DNA of 64,000 nucleotides from Prosopocoilus inquinatus (Eukaryota; Arthropoda; Insecta; Coleoptera; Lucanidae), in NCBI GenBank assembly GCA_036172665.1, contig CM069873.1, forward strand, positions 41,262,001 through 41,326,000. Reading direction: 5' to 3'. This document shows, piece after piece, positions 12,083 to 26,708 of the stretch. Under the pieces are notes generated by a model, which saw only the letters and a program-made list of their open reading frames with translations, did not search any database and was not told the DNA's origin. Both the position numbers and the translations under genes were made by a program. Every line of letters starts with the position of its first letter. Within the stretch, counting starts at the first letter, position 1.

Positions 12083-13870
12083 GATCGATTAGATACATCA
12101 CAGGAACAACGCTAATACGTGTTGTTTCGTTTAAAACTATTTCCAGCTTCTGCTGCGTCCGAAAATTTCGTATCTCACATTAGAGTTACTGGAGTCCATC
12201 GAAACGTCAAATAACATAGTAGCTAAGTAAGGATCGATTAGATACATCACAGGAACAACGCTAATACGTGTTGTTTCGTTTAAAACTATTTCCAGCTCCT
12301 GATGCGTCCAAAAACTTCGTATCTCACATCAGAGTTACTGGAGTCCATCGAAACGTCAAATAACATAGTAGATAAGTAAGGATCGATTAGATACATCACA
12401 AGAACAACGCTAATACGTGTTGTTTCGTTCAAAACTATTTCCAGCTTCTGCTGCGTCCGAGAACTTTGTATCTCACATCAGAGTTACTGGAGTCCATTCA
12501 AACGTCAAATAACATGATAGATGAGTAAGGATCGATTAGATACATCACAGGAACAACGCTAATGCGTGTTGTTTCATTTAAAACTATTTCCAGCTTCAGC
12601 TGGGTCCGAGAACTTCGTATCTCACTTCAGAGTTGCTGGAGCCCATCCAAACGTCAAATAACATGATAGATGAGTAAGGATCGATTACATTCATCACAGG
12701 AACTACGCTAATACGTGTTGTTTCGTTTAAAACTATTTCCAGCTTCTGCTGCGTCCGAAAACGTCGTATCTCACATCAGAGTTACTGGAGTCCATCGAAA
12801 CGTCAAATAACATGATAGATAAGTAAGGATCGATTAGATACAGCACAGGAACAACACTAATGCGTGTTGTTTCGTTTAAAACTATTTCCAGCTCCTGCTG
12901 CGTCAAAAAACTTCGTATCTCACATCAGAGTTACTAGAGTCCATCGAAACGTCAAATAACATGATAGATGAGTAAGGATCGATTAGATACATCACAGGAA
13001 CAACGCTAATTCGTGTTGTTTCGTTTAAAACTATTTCCAGCTTCTGCTGCGTCCGAAAATTTCGTATCTCACATTAGAGTTATTGGAGTCCATCGAAACG
13101 TCAAATAACATAGTAGCTAAATAAGGATCGATTAGATACATCACAGGAACAACGCTAATACGTGTTGTTTCGTTCAAAACTATTTCCAGCTTCTGCTGCG
13201 TCCGAAAACTTTGTATCTCACATCAGAGTTACTGGAGTACATCGAAACGCCAAATAACATGATAGATGAGTAAGGATCGATTAGATACATCACAGGAACA
13301 ACGCTAATGCGTGTTGTATCGTTTAAAACTATCTCGAGCTTCTGCTGCGTCCGAATACTTTGTATCTCACATCAGAGTTACTGGAGTCCATCCAAACGTC
13401 AATAAACATGATAGATGAGTAAGAATCGATTAGATACATCACAGGAACAACGCTAATACGTGTTGTTTCATTTAAAACTTTTTCCAGCTTCAGCTGCGTC
13501 CGAGAACTTCGTATCTCACATCAAAGTTACTGGAGCCCATCGAAACGCCAAATAACATGATAGATGAGTAAGGATCGATTAGATACATCACAGGAACAAT
13601 GCTAATGCGTGTTGTTTCGTTTCAAACTATTTCCAGCTTCTGCTGCGTCCGAAAATTTCGTATCTCACATTAGAGTTACTGGAGTCCATCGAAACGTCAA
13701 ATAACATGATAGATGAGTAAGGATCGATTAGATACATCACAGGAACAACGCTAATGCGTGTTGTTTCATTTAAAACTATTTCCAGCTTCTGCTGCGTCCG
13801 AAAATTTCGTATCTCACATCAGAGTTACTGGAGTCCATCGAAACGTCAAATAACATAGTAGATAATTAAG
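12083..13870 (+). repeat. 12-monomer block, copy 1 (repeats 29 units to the right)
   Basis: This block runs from a Q-like unit through Y, Z, J, K, P, Q, R, S, T, U and V. Shared oddities with 16,404-18,191 include GTCAATAAAC in place of GTCAAATAAC (13398 and 17719), the S site (13333 and 17654), and GATAATTAAG (13861 and 18182), each 4,321 bp apart. The flanking units differ on both sides. The spacing of 29 units suggests a once larger duplication with the middle replaced, or transfer of a 1.8-kb tract. Confidence 0.85.
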
Positions 13871-14205
13871 GATCGATTAGATACATCACAGGAACAACGC
13901 TAATACGTGTTGTTTCGTTCAAAACTATTTCCAGCTTCTGCTGCGTCCGAGAAGATTGTATCTCACATCAGAGTTACTGGAGTCCATTCAAACGTCAAAT
14001 AACATGATAGATGAGTAAGGACCGATTAGATACACCACAGGAACAACGCTAATGCGTGTTGTTTCATTTAAAACTATTTCCAGCTTCTGCTGCGTCCGAA
14101 AATTTCGTATCTCTCATCAGAGTTACTGGAGTCCATCGAAACGTCAAATAACATAGTAGATAAGTAAGGATCGATTAGATACAGCACAGGAACAACGCTA
14201 ATACG
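13610..14205 (+). repeat. 4-monomer tandem duplication, copy 1 (596 bp)
   Basis: The segment contains U, V, W and V. Private markers GATAATTAAG (13861), GAGAAGATTG (13949), GGACCGATTAG, ACACCACAGG and TCTCTCATC are all repeated 596 bp later. GATAATTAAG also occurs at 18,182, so it predates this duplication; GAGAAGATTG I see only in these two copies. Confidence 0.92.
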
Positions 14206-14801
14206 TGTTGTTTCGTTTCAAACTATTTCCAGCTTCTGCTGCGTCCGAAAATTTCGTATCTCACATTAGAGTTACTGGAGTCCATCGAAACGTCAAATAA
14301 CATGATAGATGAGTAAGGATCGATTAGATACATCACAGGAACAACGCTAATGCGTGTTGTTTCATTTAAAACTATTTCCAGCTTCTGCTGCGTCCGAAAA
14401 TTTCGTATCTCACATCAGAGTTACTGGAGTCCATCGAAACGTCAAATAACATAGTAGATAATTAAGGATCGATTAGATACATCACAGGAACAACGCTAAT
14501 ACGTGTTGTTTCGTTCAAAACTATTTCCAGCTTCTGCTGCGTCCGAGAAGATTGTATCTCACATCAGAGTTACTGGAGTCCATTCAAACGTCAAATAACA
14601 TGATAGATGAGTAAGGACCGATTAGATACACCACAGGAACAACGCTAATGCGTGTTGTTTCATTTAAAACTATTTCCAGCTTCTGCTGCGTCCGAAAATT
14701 TCGTATCTCTCATCAGAGTTACTGGAGTCCATCGAAACGTCAAATAACATAGTAGATAAGTAAGGATCGATTAGATACAGCACAGGAACAACACTAATGC
14801 G
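14206..14801 (+). repeat. 4-monomer tandem duplication, copy 2
   Basis: This is the second copy of the 596-bp segment. The junction unit (about 14,169-14,317) starts as class P (ATACAGCAC), has AACGCTAATACG, and continues as class U (TTTCGTTTCAAAC), so the crossover or conversion lies within its first 50 bp. After this copy the array goes on with an ordinary P unit. Confidence 0.9.
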
Positions 14802-16403
14802 TGTTGTTTCGTTTAAAACTATTTCCAGCTCCTGCTGCGTCCAAAAACTTCGTATCTCACATCAGAGTTACTAGAGTCCATCGAAACGTCAAATAACATG
14901 ATAGATGAGTAAGGATCGATTAGATACATCACAGGAACAACGCTAATACGTGTTGTTTCGTTTAAAACTATTTCCAGCTTCTGCTGCGCCCGAAAATTTC
15001 GTATCTCACATTAGAGTTATTGGAGTCCATCGAAACGTCAAATAACATAGCAGCTAAATAAGGATCGATTAGATACATCACAGGAACAACGCTAATACGT
15101 GTTGTTTCGTTCAAAACTATTTCCAGCTTCTGCTGCGTCCGAAAACTTTGTATCTCACATCAGAGTTACTGGAGTCCATCGAAACGCCAAATAACATGAT
15201 AGATGAGTAAGGATCGATTAGATACATCACAGGAACAACGCTAATGCGTGTTGTTTCGTTTAAAACTATCTCCAGCTTCTGCTGCGTCCGAAAACTTTGT
15301 ATCTCACATCAGAGCTACTGGAGTCCATCCAAACGTCAGATAATATGATAGATAAGTAGGGATCGATTAGATACATCACAGGAACAACGCTAATACGTGT
15401 TGTTTCGTTCAAAACTATTTCCAGCTTCTGCTGCGTCCGAGAACTTTGTATCTCACATCAGAGTTACTGGAGTCCATCCAAACGTCAAATAACATGATAG
15501 ATGAGTAAGGATCGATTAGATACATCACAGGAACAACGCTAATACGTGTTGTTTCGTTTAAAACTATTTCCAGCTTCTGCTGCGTCCGAAAATTTCGTAT
15601 CTCACATTAGAGTTACTGGAGTCCATCGAAACGTCAAATAACATAGTAGCTAAGTAAGGATCGATTAGATACATCACAGGAACAACGCTAATACGTGTTG
15701 TTTCGTTTAAAACTATTTCCAGCTCCTGATGCGTCCAAAAACTTCGTATCTCACATCAGAGTTACTGGAGTCCATCGAAACGTCAAATAACATAGTAGAT
15801 AAGTAAGGATCGATTAGATACATCACAGGAACAACGCTAATACGTGTTGTTTCGTTCAAAACTATTTCCAGCTTCTGCTGCGTCCGAGAACTTTGTATCT
15901 CACATCAGAGTTACTGGAGTCCATTCAAACGTCAAATAACATGATAGATGAGTAAGGATCGATTAGATACATCACAGGAACAACGCTAATACGTGTTGTT
16001 TCGTTTAAAACTATTTCCAGCTTCTGCTGCGTCCGAAAACGTCGTATATCACATCAGAGTTACTGGAGTCCATCGAAACGTCGAATAACATGATAGATGA
16101 GTAAGGATCGATTAGATACATCACAGGAACAACGCTAATGCGTGTTGTTTAATTTAAAACTATTTCCAGCTTCTGCTGCGTCCGAAAATTTCGTATCTCA
16201 CATCAGAGTTACTGGAGTCCATCGAAACGTCAAATAACATAGTAGATAAGTAAGGATCGATTAGATACAGCACAGGAACAACAATAATGCGTGTTGTTTC
16301 GTTTAAAATTATTTCCAGCTCCTGCTGCGTCCAAAAACTTCGTATCTCACATCAGAGTTACTAGAGTCCATCGAAACGTCAAATAACATGATAGATGAGT
16401 AAG

Positions 16404-18191
16404 GATCGATTAGATACATCACAGGAACAACGCTAATACGTGTTGTTTAGTTTAAAACTATTTCCAGCTTCTGCTGCGTCCGAAAATTTCGTATCTCACA
16501 TTAGAGTTACTGGAGTCCATCGAAACGTCAAATAACATAGTAGCTAAGTAAGGATCGATTAGATACATCACAGGAACAACGCTAATACGTGTTGTTTCGT
16601 TTAAAACTATTTCCAGCTCCTGATGCGTCCAAAAACTTCGTATCTCACATCAGAGTTACTGGAGTCCATCGAAACGTCAAATAACTTAGTAGATAAGTAA
16701 GGATCGATTAGATACATCACAGGAACAACGCTAATACGTGTTGTTTCGTTCAAAACTATTTCCAGCTTCTGCTGCGTCCGAGAACTTTGTATCTCACATC
16801 AGAGTTACTGGAGTCCATTCAAACGTCAAATAACATGATAGATGAGTAAGGATCGATTAGATACATCACAGGAACAACGCTAATGCGTGTTGTTTCATTT
16901 AAAACTATTTCCAGCTTCAGCTGGGTCCGAGAACTTCGTATCTCACTTCAGAGGTGCTGGAGCCCATCCAAACGTCAAATAACATGATAGATGAGTAAGG
17001 ATCGATTACATTCATCACAGGAACTACGCTAATACGTGTTGTTTCGTTTAAAACTATTTCCAGCTTCTGCTGCGTCCGAAAACGTCGTATCTCACATCAG
17101 AGTTACTGGAGTCCATCGAAACGTCAAATAACATGATAGATAAGTAAGGATCGATTAGATACAGCACAGGAACAACTCTAATGCGTGTTGTTTCGTTTAA
17201 AACTATTTCTAGCTCCTGCTGCGTCAAAAAACTTCGTATCTCACATCAGAGTTACTAGAGTCCATCGAAACGTCAAATAACATGATAGATGAGTAAGGAT
17301 CGATTAGATACATCACAGGAACAACGCTAATACGTGTTGTTTCGTTTAAAACTATTTCCAGCTTCTGCTGCGTCCGAAAATTTCGTATCTCACATTAGAG
17401 TTATTGGAGTCCATCGAAACGTCAAATAACATAGTAGCTAAATAAGGATCGATTAGATACATCACAGGAACAACGCTAATACGTGTTGTTTCGTTCAAAA
17501 CTATTTCCAGCTTCTGCTGCGTCCGAAAACTTTGTATCTCACATCAGAGTTACTGGAGTCCATCGAAACGCCAAATAACATGATAGATGAGTAAGGATCG
17601 ATTAGATGCATCACAGGAACAACGCTAATGCGTGTTGTATCGTTTAAAACTATCTCGAGCTTCTGCTGCGTCCGAATACTTTTTATCTCACATCAGAGTT
17701 ACTGGAGTCCATCCAAACGTCAATAAACATGATAGATGAGTAAGAATCGATTAGATACATCACAGGAACAACGCTAATACGTGTTGTTTCATTTAAAACT
17801 TTTTCCAGCTTCAGCTGCGTCCGAGAACTTCGTATCTCACATCAAAGTTACTGGAGCCCATCGAAACGCCAAATAACATGATAGATGAGTAAGGATCGAT
17901 TAGATACATCACAGGAACAATGCTAATGCGTGTTGTTTCGTTTCAAACTATTTCCAGCTTCTGCTGCGTCCGAAAATTTCGTATCTCACATTAGAGTTAC
18001 TGGAGTCCATCGAAACGTCAAATAACATGATAGATGAGTAAGGATCGATTAGATACATCACAGGAACAACGCTAATGCGTGTTGTTTCATTTAAAACTAT
18101 TTCCAGCTTCTGCTGCGTCCGAAAATTTCGTATCTCACATCAGAGTTACTGGAGTCCATCGAAACGTCAAATAACATAGTAGATAATTAAG
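16404..18191 (+). repeat. 12-monomer block, copy 2
   Basis: This is the partner of 12,083-13,870. Private changes here include TGTTTAGTTTA near 16,447, AACTTAGTAG near 16,684, CAGAGGTGCTGG near 16,950 and TTTTTATC near 17,681, so the copies are not recent relative to the tandem duplications elsewhere in the window. The unit after it is a Z with GAGAACTTTG, where copy 1 is followed by a W with GAGAAGATTG. Confidence 0.85.
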
Positions 18192-21100
18192 GATCGATTA
18201 GATACATCACAGGAACAACGCTAATACGTGTTGTTTCGTTCAAAACTATTTCCAGCTTCTGCTGCGTCCGAGAACTTTGTATCTCACATCAGAGTTACTG
18301 GAGTCCATTCAAACGTCAAATAACATGATAGATGAGTAAGGATCGATTAGATACATCACAGGAACAACGCTAATACGTGTTGTTTCGTTTAAAACTATTT
18401 CCAGCTTCTGCTGCGTCCGAAAACGTCGTATCTCACATCAGAGTTACTGGAGTCCATCGAAACGTCAAATAACATGATAGATGAGTAAGGATCGATTAGA
18501 TACATCACAGGAACAACGCTAATGCGTGTTGTTTAATTTAAAACTATTTCCAGCTTCTGCTGCGTCCGAAAATTTCGTATCTCACATCAGAGTTACTGGA
18601 GTCCATCGAAACGTCAAATAACATAGTAGATAAGTAAGGATCGATTAGATACAGCACAGGAACAACAATAATGCGTGTTGTTTCGTTTAAAATTATTTCC
18701 AGCTCCTGCTGCGTCCAAAAACTTCGTATCTCACATCAGAGTTACTAGAGTCCATCGAAACGTCAAATAACATGATAGATGAGTAAGGATCGATTAGATA
18801 CATCACAGGAACAACGCTGATACGTGTTGTTTCGTTTAAAACTATTTCCAGCTTCTGCTGCGTCCGAAAATTTCGTATCTCACATTAGAGTTATTGGAGT
18901 CCATCGAAACGTCAAATAACATAGTAGCTAAATAAGGATCGATTAGATACATCACAGGAACAACGCTAATACGTGTTGTTTCGTTCAAAACTATTTCCAG
19001 CTTCTGCTGCGTAAGAAAACTTTGTATCTCACATCAGAGTTACTGGAGTCCATCGAAACGTCAAATAACATAGTAGCTAAGTAAGGATCGATTAGATACA
19101 TCACAGGAACAACGCTAATACGTGTTGTTTCGTTTAAAACTATTTCCAGCTTCTGCTGCGTCCGAGAACTTTGTATCTCACATCAGAGTTACTGGAGTCC
19201 ATTCAAACGTCAAATAACATGATATATGAGTAAGTATCGATTAGATACATCACAGGAACAACGCTAATACGTGTTGTTTCGTTCAAAACTATTTCCAGCT
19301 TCTGCTGCGTCCGAGAACTTTGTATCTCACATCAGAGTTACTGGAGTCCATCCAAACGTCAAATAAAATGATAGATGAGTAAGGATCGATTAGATACATC
19401 ACAGGAACAACGCTAATACGTGTTGTTTCGTTTAAAACTATTTCCAGCTTCTGCTGCGTCCGAAAATTTCGTATCTCACATTAGAGTTACTGGAGTCCAT
19501 CGAAACGTCAAATAACATAGTAGCTAAGTAAGGATCGATTAGATACATCACAGGAACAACGCTAATACGTGTTGTTTCGTTTAAAACTATTTCCAGCTCC
19601 TGATGCGTCCAAAAACTTCGTATCTCACATCAGAGTTACTGGAGTCCATCGAAACGTCAAATAACATAGTACATAAGTAAGGATCGATTAGATACATCAC
19701 AGGAACAACGCTAATACGTGTTGTTTCGTTCAAAACTATTTCCAGCTTCTGCTGCGTCCGAGAACTTTGTATCTCACATCAGAGTTACTGGAGTCCATTC
19801 AAACGTCAAATAACATGATAGATGAGTAAGGATCCATTAGATACATCACAGGAACAACGCTAATGCGTGTTGTTTCATTTAAAACTATTTCCAGCTTCAG
19901 CTGGGTCCGAGAACTTCGTATCTCACTTCAGAGTTGCTGGAGCCCATCCAAACGTCAAATAACATGATAGATGAGTAAGGATCGATTACATTCATCACAG
20001 GAACTACGCTAATACGTGTTGTTTCGTTTAAAACTATTTCCAGCTTCTGCTGCGTCCGAAAACGTCGTATCTCACATCAGAGTTACTGGAGTCCATCGAA
20101 ACGTCAAATAACATGATAGATAAGTAAGGATCGATTAGATACAGCACAGGAACAACACTAATGCGTGTTGTTTCGTTTAAAACTATTTCCAGCTTCTGCT
20201 GCGTCCGAAAACTTTGTATCTCACGTCAAAGTTACTGGAGTCCATCGAAACGCCAAATAACATGATAGATGAGTAAGGATCGATTAGATACATCACAGGA
20301 ACAATGCTAATGCGTGTTGTTTCGTTTCAAACTATTTCCAGCTTCTGCTGCGTCCGAAAATTTCGTATCTCACATTAGAGTTACTGGAGTCCATCGAAAC
20401 GTCAAATAACATGATAGATGAGTAAGGATCGATTAGATACATCACAGGAACAACGCTAATGCGTGTTGTTTCATTTAAAACTATTTCCAGCTTCTGCTGC
20501 GTCCGAAAATTTCGTATGTCACATCAAAGTTACTGGAGTCCATCGAAACGTCAAATAACATAGTAGATAAGTAAGGATCGATTAGATACATCACAGGAAC
20601 AACACTAATACGTGTTGTTTCGTTTAAAACTATTTCCAGCTTCTGCTGCGTCCGAGATCATTGTATCTCACATCAGAGTTACTGGAGTCCATTCAAACGT
20701 CAAATAACATGATAGATGAGTAAGGATCGATTAGATACATCACAGGAACAACGCTAATGCGTGTTGTTTCATTTAAAACTATTTCCAGCTTCTGCTGCGT
20801 CCGAAAATTTCGTATCTCACATCAGAGTTACTGGAGTCCATCGAAACGTCAAATAACATAGTAGATAAGTAAGGATCGATTAGATACAGCACAGGAACAA
20901 CACTAATGCGTGTTGTTTCGTTTAAAACTATTTCCAGCTCCTGCTGCGTCCAAAAACTTCGTATCTCACATCAGAGTTACTAGAGTCCATCGAAACGTCA
21001 AATAACATGATAGATGAGTAAGGATCGATTAGATACATCACAGGAACAACGCTAATACGTGTTGTTTCGTTTAAAACTATTTCCAGCTTCTGCTGCGTCC

Positions 21101-22834
21101 GAAAATTTCGTATCTCACATTAGAGTTATTGGAGTAAATCGAAACGTCAAATAACATAGTAGCTAAATAAGGATCGATTAGATACATCACAGGAACAACG
21201 CTAATACGTGTTGTTTCGTTCAAAACTATTTCCAGCTTCTGCTGCGTCCGAAAACTTTGTATCTCACATCAGAGTTACTGGAGTCCATCGAAACGTCAAA
21301 TAACATAATAGCTAAGTAAGGATCGATTAGATACATCACAGGAACAACGCTAATACGTGTTGTTTCGTTTAAAACTATTTCCAGCTTCTGCTGCGTCCGA
21401 GAACTTTGTATCTCACATCAGAGTTACTGGAGTCCATTCAAACGTCAAATAACATGATAGATGAGTAAGGATCGATTAGATACATCACTGGAACAACGCT
21501 AATGCGTGTTGTTTCATTTAAAACTATTTCCAGCTTCAGCTGGGTCCGAGAACTTCGTATCTCACTTCAGAGTTGCTGGAGCCCATCCAAACGTCAAATA
21601 ACATGATAGATGAGTAAGGATCGATTACATTCATCACAGGAACTACGCTAATACGTGTTGTTTCGTTTAAAACTATTTCCAGCTTCTGCTGCGTCCGAAA
21701 ACGTCGTATCTCACATCAGAGTTACTGGAGTCCATCGAAACGTCAAATAACATGATAGATAAGTAAGGATCGATTAGATACAGCACAGGAACAACGCTAA
21801 TACGTGTTGTTTCGTTTAAAACTATTTCCAGCTTCTGCTGCGTCCGAAAATTCCGTATCTCACATTAGAGTTATTGGAGTCCATCGAAACGTCAAATAAC
21901 ATAGTAGCTAAATAAGGATCGATTAGATACATCACAGGAACAACGCTAATACGTGTTGTTTCGTTCAAAACTATTTCCAGCTTCTGCTGCGTCCGAAAAC
22001 TTTGTATCTCACATCAGAGTTACTGGAGTCCATCGAAACGCCAAATAACATGATAGATGAGTAAGGATCGATTAGATACATCACAGGAACAACGCTAATG
22101 CGTTTTGTATCGTTTAAAACTATCTCGAGCTTCTGCTGCTTCCGAATACTTTGTATCTCACATCAGAGTTACTGGAATCCATCCAAACGTCAAATAACAT
22201 GATAGATGAGTAAGAATCGATTAGATACATCACAGGAACAACGCTAATATGTGTTGTTTCATTTAAAACTATTTCCAGCTTCAGCTGCGTCCGAGAACTT
22301 CGTATCTCACATCAAAATTACTGGAGTCCATCGAACCGTCAAATAACATAGTAGATAAGTAAGGATCGATTAGATACATCACAGGAACAACACTAATGCG
22401 TGTTGTTTCGTTTAAAACTATTTCCAGCTCCTGCTGCGTACAAAAACTTCGTATCTCACATCAGAGTTACTGGAGTCCATCGAAACGTCAAATAACATAG
22501 TAGATAAGTAAGGATCGATTAGATACATCACAGGAACAACGCTAATACGTGTTGTTTCGTTCAAAACTATTTCCAGCTTCTGCTGCGTCCGAGAACATTG
22601 TATCTCACATCAGAGTTACTGGAGTCCATTCAAACGTCAAATAACATGATAGATGAGTAAGGATCGATTAGATACATCACAGGAACAACGCTAATGCGTG
22701 TTGTTTCGTTTAAAACTATTTCTAGCTTCAGCTGCGCCCGAGAACTTCGTATCTCACATCAAAGTTACTGGAGTCCATCGAAACGCCAAATAACATGATA
22801 AATGAGTAAGGATCGATTAGATACATCACAGGAA

Positions 22835-24771
22835 CAATGCTAATGCGTGTTGTTTCATTTAAAACTATTTCCAGCTTCTGCTGCGTCCGAAAATTTCGTA
22901 TCTCACATCAGAGATACTGGAGTCCATCGAAACGTCAAATAACATAGTAGATAAGTAAGGATCGATTAGATACAGCACAGGAACAACACTAATGCGTGTT
23001 GTTTCGTTTAAAACTATTTCCAGCTCCTGCTGCGTCCAAAAACTTCGTATCTCACATCAGAGTTACTAGAGTCCATCGAAACGTCAAATAACATGATAGA
23101 TGAGTAAGGATCGATTAGATACATCACAGGAACAACGCTAATACGTGTTGTTTCGTTTAAAACTATTTCCAGCTTCTGCTGCGTCCGAAAACTTTGTATC
23201 TCACATCAGAGCTACTGGAGTCCATCCAAACGTCAGATAACATGATAGATAAGTAAGGATCGATTAGATACATCACAGGAACAACGCTAATACGTGTTGT
23301 TTCGTTCAAAACTATTTCCAGCTTCTGCTGCGTCCGAGAACTTTGTATCTCACATCAGAGTTACTGGAGTCCATCCAAACGTCAAATAAAATGACAGTTG
23401 AGTAAGGATCGATTAGATACATCACAGGAACAACGCTAATACGTGTTGTTTCGTTTAAAACTATTTCCAGCTTCTGCTGCGTCCGAAAATTTTGTATCTC
23501 ACATTAGAGTTACTGGAGTCCATCGAAACGTCAAATAACATAGTAGATAAGTAAGGATCGATTAGATACATCACAGGAACAACGCTAATACGTGTTGTTT
23601 CGTTCAAAACTATTTCCAGCTTCTGCTGCGTCCGAGAACATTGTATCTCACATCAGAGTTACTGGAGTCCATTCAAACGTCAAATAACATGATAGATGAG
23701 TAAGGATCCATTAGATACATCACAGGAACAACGCTAATGCGTGTTGTTTCATTTAAAACTATTTCCAGCTTCAGCTGGGTCCGAGAACTTCGTATCTCAC
23801 TTCAGAGTTGCTGGAGCCCATCCAAAGGTCAAATAACATGATAGATGAGTAAGGATCGATTACATTCATCACAGGAACTACGCTAATACGTGTTGTTTCG
23901 TTTAAAACTATTTCCAGCTTCTGCTGCGTCCGAAAACGTCGTATCTCACATCAGAGTTACTGGAGTCCATCGAAACGTCAAATAACATGATAGATAAGTA
24001 AGGATCGATTAGATACAGCACAGGAACAACACTAATGCGTGTTGTTTCGTTTAAAACTATTTCCAGCTCCTGCTGCGTCCAAAAACTTCGTATCTCACAT
24101 CAGAGTTACTAGAGTCCATCGAAACGTCAAATAACATGATAGATGAGTAAGGATCGATTAGATACATCACAGGAACAACGCTAATACGTGTTGTTTCGTT
24201 TAAAACTATTTCCAGCTTCTGCTGCGTCCGAAAATTTCGTATCTCACATTAGAGTTATTGGAGTCCATCGAAACGTCAAATAACATAGTAGCTAAATAAG
24301 GATCGATTAGATACATCACAGGAACAACGCTAATACGTGTTGTTTCGTTCAAAACTATTTCCAGCTTCTGCTGCGTCCGAAAACTTTGTATCTCACATCA
24401 GAGTTACTGGAGTCCATCGAAACGCCAAATAACATGATAGATGAGTAAGGATCGATTAGATACATCACAGGAACAATGCTAATGCGTGTTGTTTCGTTTC
24501 AAACTATTTCCAGCTTCTGCTGCGTCCGAAAATTTCGTATCTCACATTAGAGTTACTGGAGTCCATCGAAACGTCAAATAACATGATAGATGAGTTAGGA
24601 TCGATTAGATACATCACAGGAACAACGCTAATACGTGTTGTTTCTTTCAAAACTATTTCCAGCTTCTGCTGCGTCCGAGAACATTGTATCTCACATCAGA
24701 GTTACTGGAGTCCATTCAAACGTCAAATAACATGATAGATGAGTAAGGATCGATTAGATACATCACAGGAA
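22835..24771 (+). repeat. 13-monomer tandem duplication, copy 1 (1,937 bp)
   Basis: Private markers pair with copy 2 at exactly 1,937 bp: GAGATACTGG (22911 and 24848), ATGACAGTTG (23391 and 25328), TAAGGATCCA (23701 and 25638), CCAAAGGTC, and TGAGTTAGGA (24591 and 26528). The order is V, P, R-like, Z, Q-like, W, J, K, P, Q, R, U, W. I saw no certain difference inside the duplicated part except at its first unit (AATGC here, AACGC in copy 2). Confidence 0.93.
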
Positions 24772-26708
24772 CAACGCTAATGCGTGTTGTTTCATTTAAA
24801 ACTATTTCCAGCTTCTGCTGCGTCCGAAAATTTCGTATCTCACATCAGAGATACTGGAGTCCATCGAAACGTCAAATAACATAGTAGATAAGTAAGGATC
24901 GATTAGATACAGCACAGGAACAACACTAATGCGTGTTGTTTCGTTTAAAACTATTTCCAGCTCCTGCTGCGTCCAAAAACTTCGTATCTCACATCAGAGT
25001 TACTAGAGTCCATCGAAACGTCAAATAACATGATAGATGAGTAAGGATCGATTAGATACATCACAGGAACAACGCTAATACGTGTTGTTTCGTTTAAAAC
25101 TATTTCCAGCTTCTGCTGCGTCCGAAAACTTTGTATCTCACATCAGAGCTACTGGAGTCCATCCAAACGTCAGATAACATGATAGATAAGTAAGGATCGA
25201 TTAGATACATCACAGGAACAACGCTAATACGTGTTGTTTCGTTCAAAACTATTTCCAGCTTCTGCTGCGTCCGAGAACTTTGTATCTCACATCAGAGTTA
25301 CTGGAGTCCATCCAAACGTCAAATAAAATGACAGTTGAGTAAGGATCGATTAGATACATCACAGGAACAACGCTAATACGTGTTGTTTCGTTTAAAACTA
25401 TTTCCAGCTTCTGCTGCGTCCGAAAATTTTGTATCTCACATTAGAGTTACTGGAGTCCATCGAAACGTCAAATAACATAGTAGATAAGTAAGGATCGATT
25501 AGATACATCACAGGAACAACGCTAATACGTGTTGTTTCGTTCAAAACTATTTCCAGCTTCTGCTGCGTCCGAGAACATTGTATCTCACATCAGAGTTACT
25601 GGAGTCCATTCAAACGTCAAATAACATGATAGATGAGTAAGGATCCATTAGATACATCACAGGAACAACGCTAATGCGTGTTGTTTCATTTAAAACTATT
25701 TCCAGCTTCAGCTGGGTCCGAGAACTTCGTATCTCACTTCAGAGTTGCTGGAGCCCATCCAAAGGTCAAATAACATGATAGATGAGTAAGGATCGATTAC
25801 ATTCATCACAGGAACTACGCTAATACGTGTTGTTTCGTTTAAAACTATTTCCAGCTTCTGCTGCGTCCGAAAACGTCGTATCTCACATCAGAGTTACTGG
25901 AGTCCATCGAAACGTCAAATAACATGATAGATAAGTAAGGATCGATTAGATACAGCACAGGAACAACACTAATGCGTGTTGTTTCGTTTAAAACTATTTC
26001 CAGCTCCTGCTGCGTCCAAAAACTTCGTATCTCACATCAGAGTTACTAGAGTCCATCGAAACGTCAAATAACATGATAGATGAGTAAGGATCGATTAGAT
26101 ACATCACAGGAACAACGCTAATACGTGTTGTTTCGTTTAAAACTATTTCCAGCTTCTGCTGCGTCCGAAAATTTCGTATCTCACATTAGAGTTATTGGAG
26201 TCCATCGAAACGTCAAATAACATAGTAGCTAAATAAGGATCGATTAGATACATCACAGGAACAACGCTAATACGTGTTGTTTCGTTCAAAACTATTTCCA
26301 GCTTCTGCTGCGTCCGAAAACTTTGTATCTCACATCAGAGTTACTGGAGTCCATCGAAACGCCAAATAACATGATAGATGAGTAAGGATCGATTAGATAC
26401 ATCACAGGAACAATGCTAATGCGTGTTGTTTCGTTTCAAACTATTTCCAGCTTCTGCTGCGTCCGAAAATTTCGTATCTCACATTAGAGTTACTGGAGTC
26501 CATCGAAACGTCAAATAACATGATAGATGAGTTAGGATCGATTAGATACATCACAGGAACAACGCTAATACGTGTTGTTTCTTTCAAAACTATTTCCAGC
26601 TTCTGCTGCGTCCGAGAACATTGTATCTCACATCAGAGTTACTGGAGTCCATTCAAACGTCAAATAACATGATAGATGAGTAAGGATCGATTAGATACAT
26701 CACAGGAA
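24772..26708 (+). repeat. 13-monomer tandem duplication, copy 2
   Basis: This is the second copy of the 1,937-bp HOR. A third copy starts at about 26,709 with V and P units but lacks GAGATACTGG, and by about 27,060 the array switches to a Q unit with GGAGTAAATC. That marker links it instead to 21,131, 5,960 bp (40 units) to the left. Confidence 0.93.
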
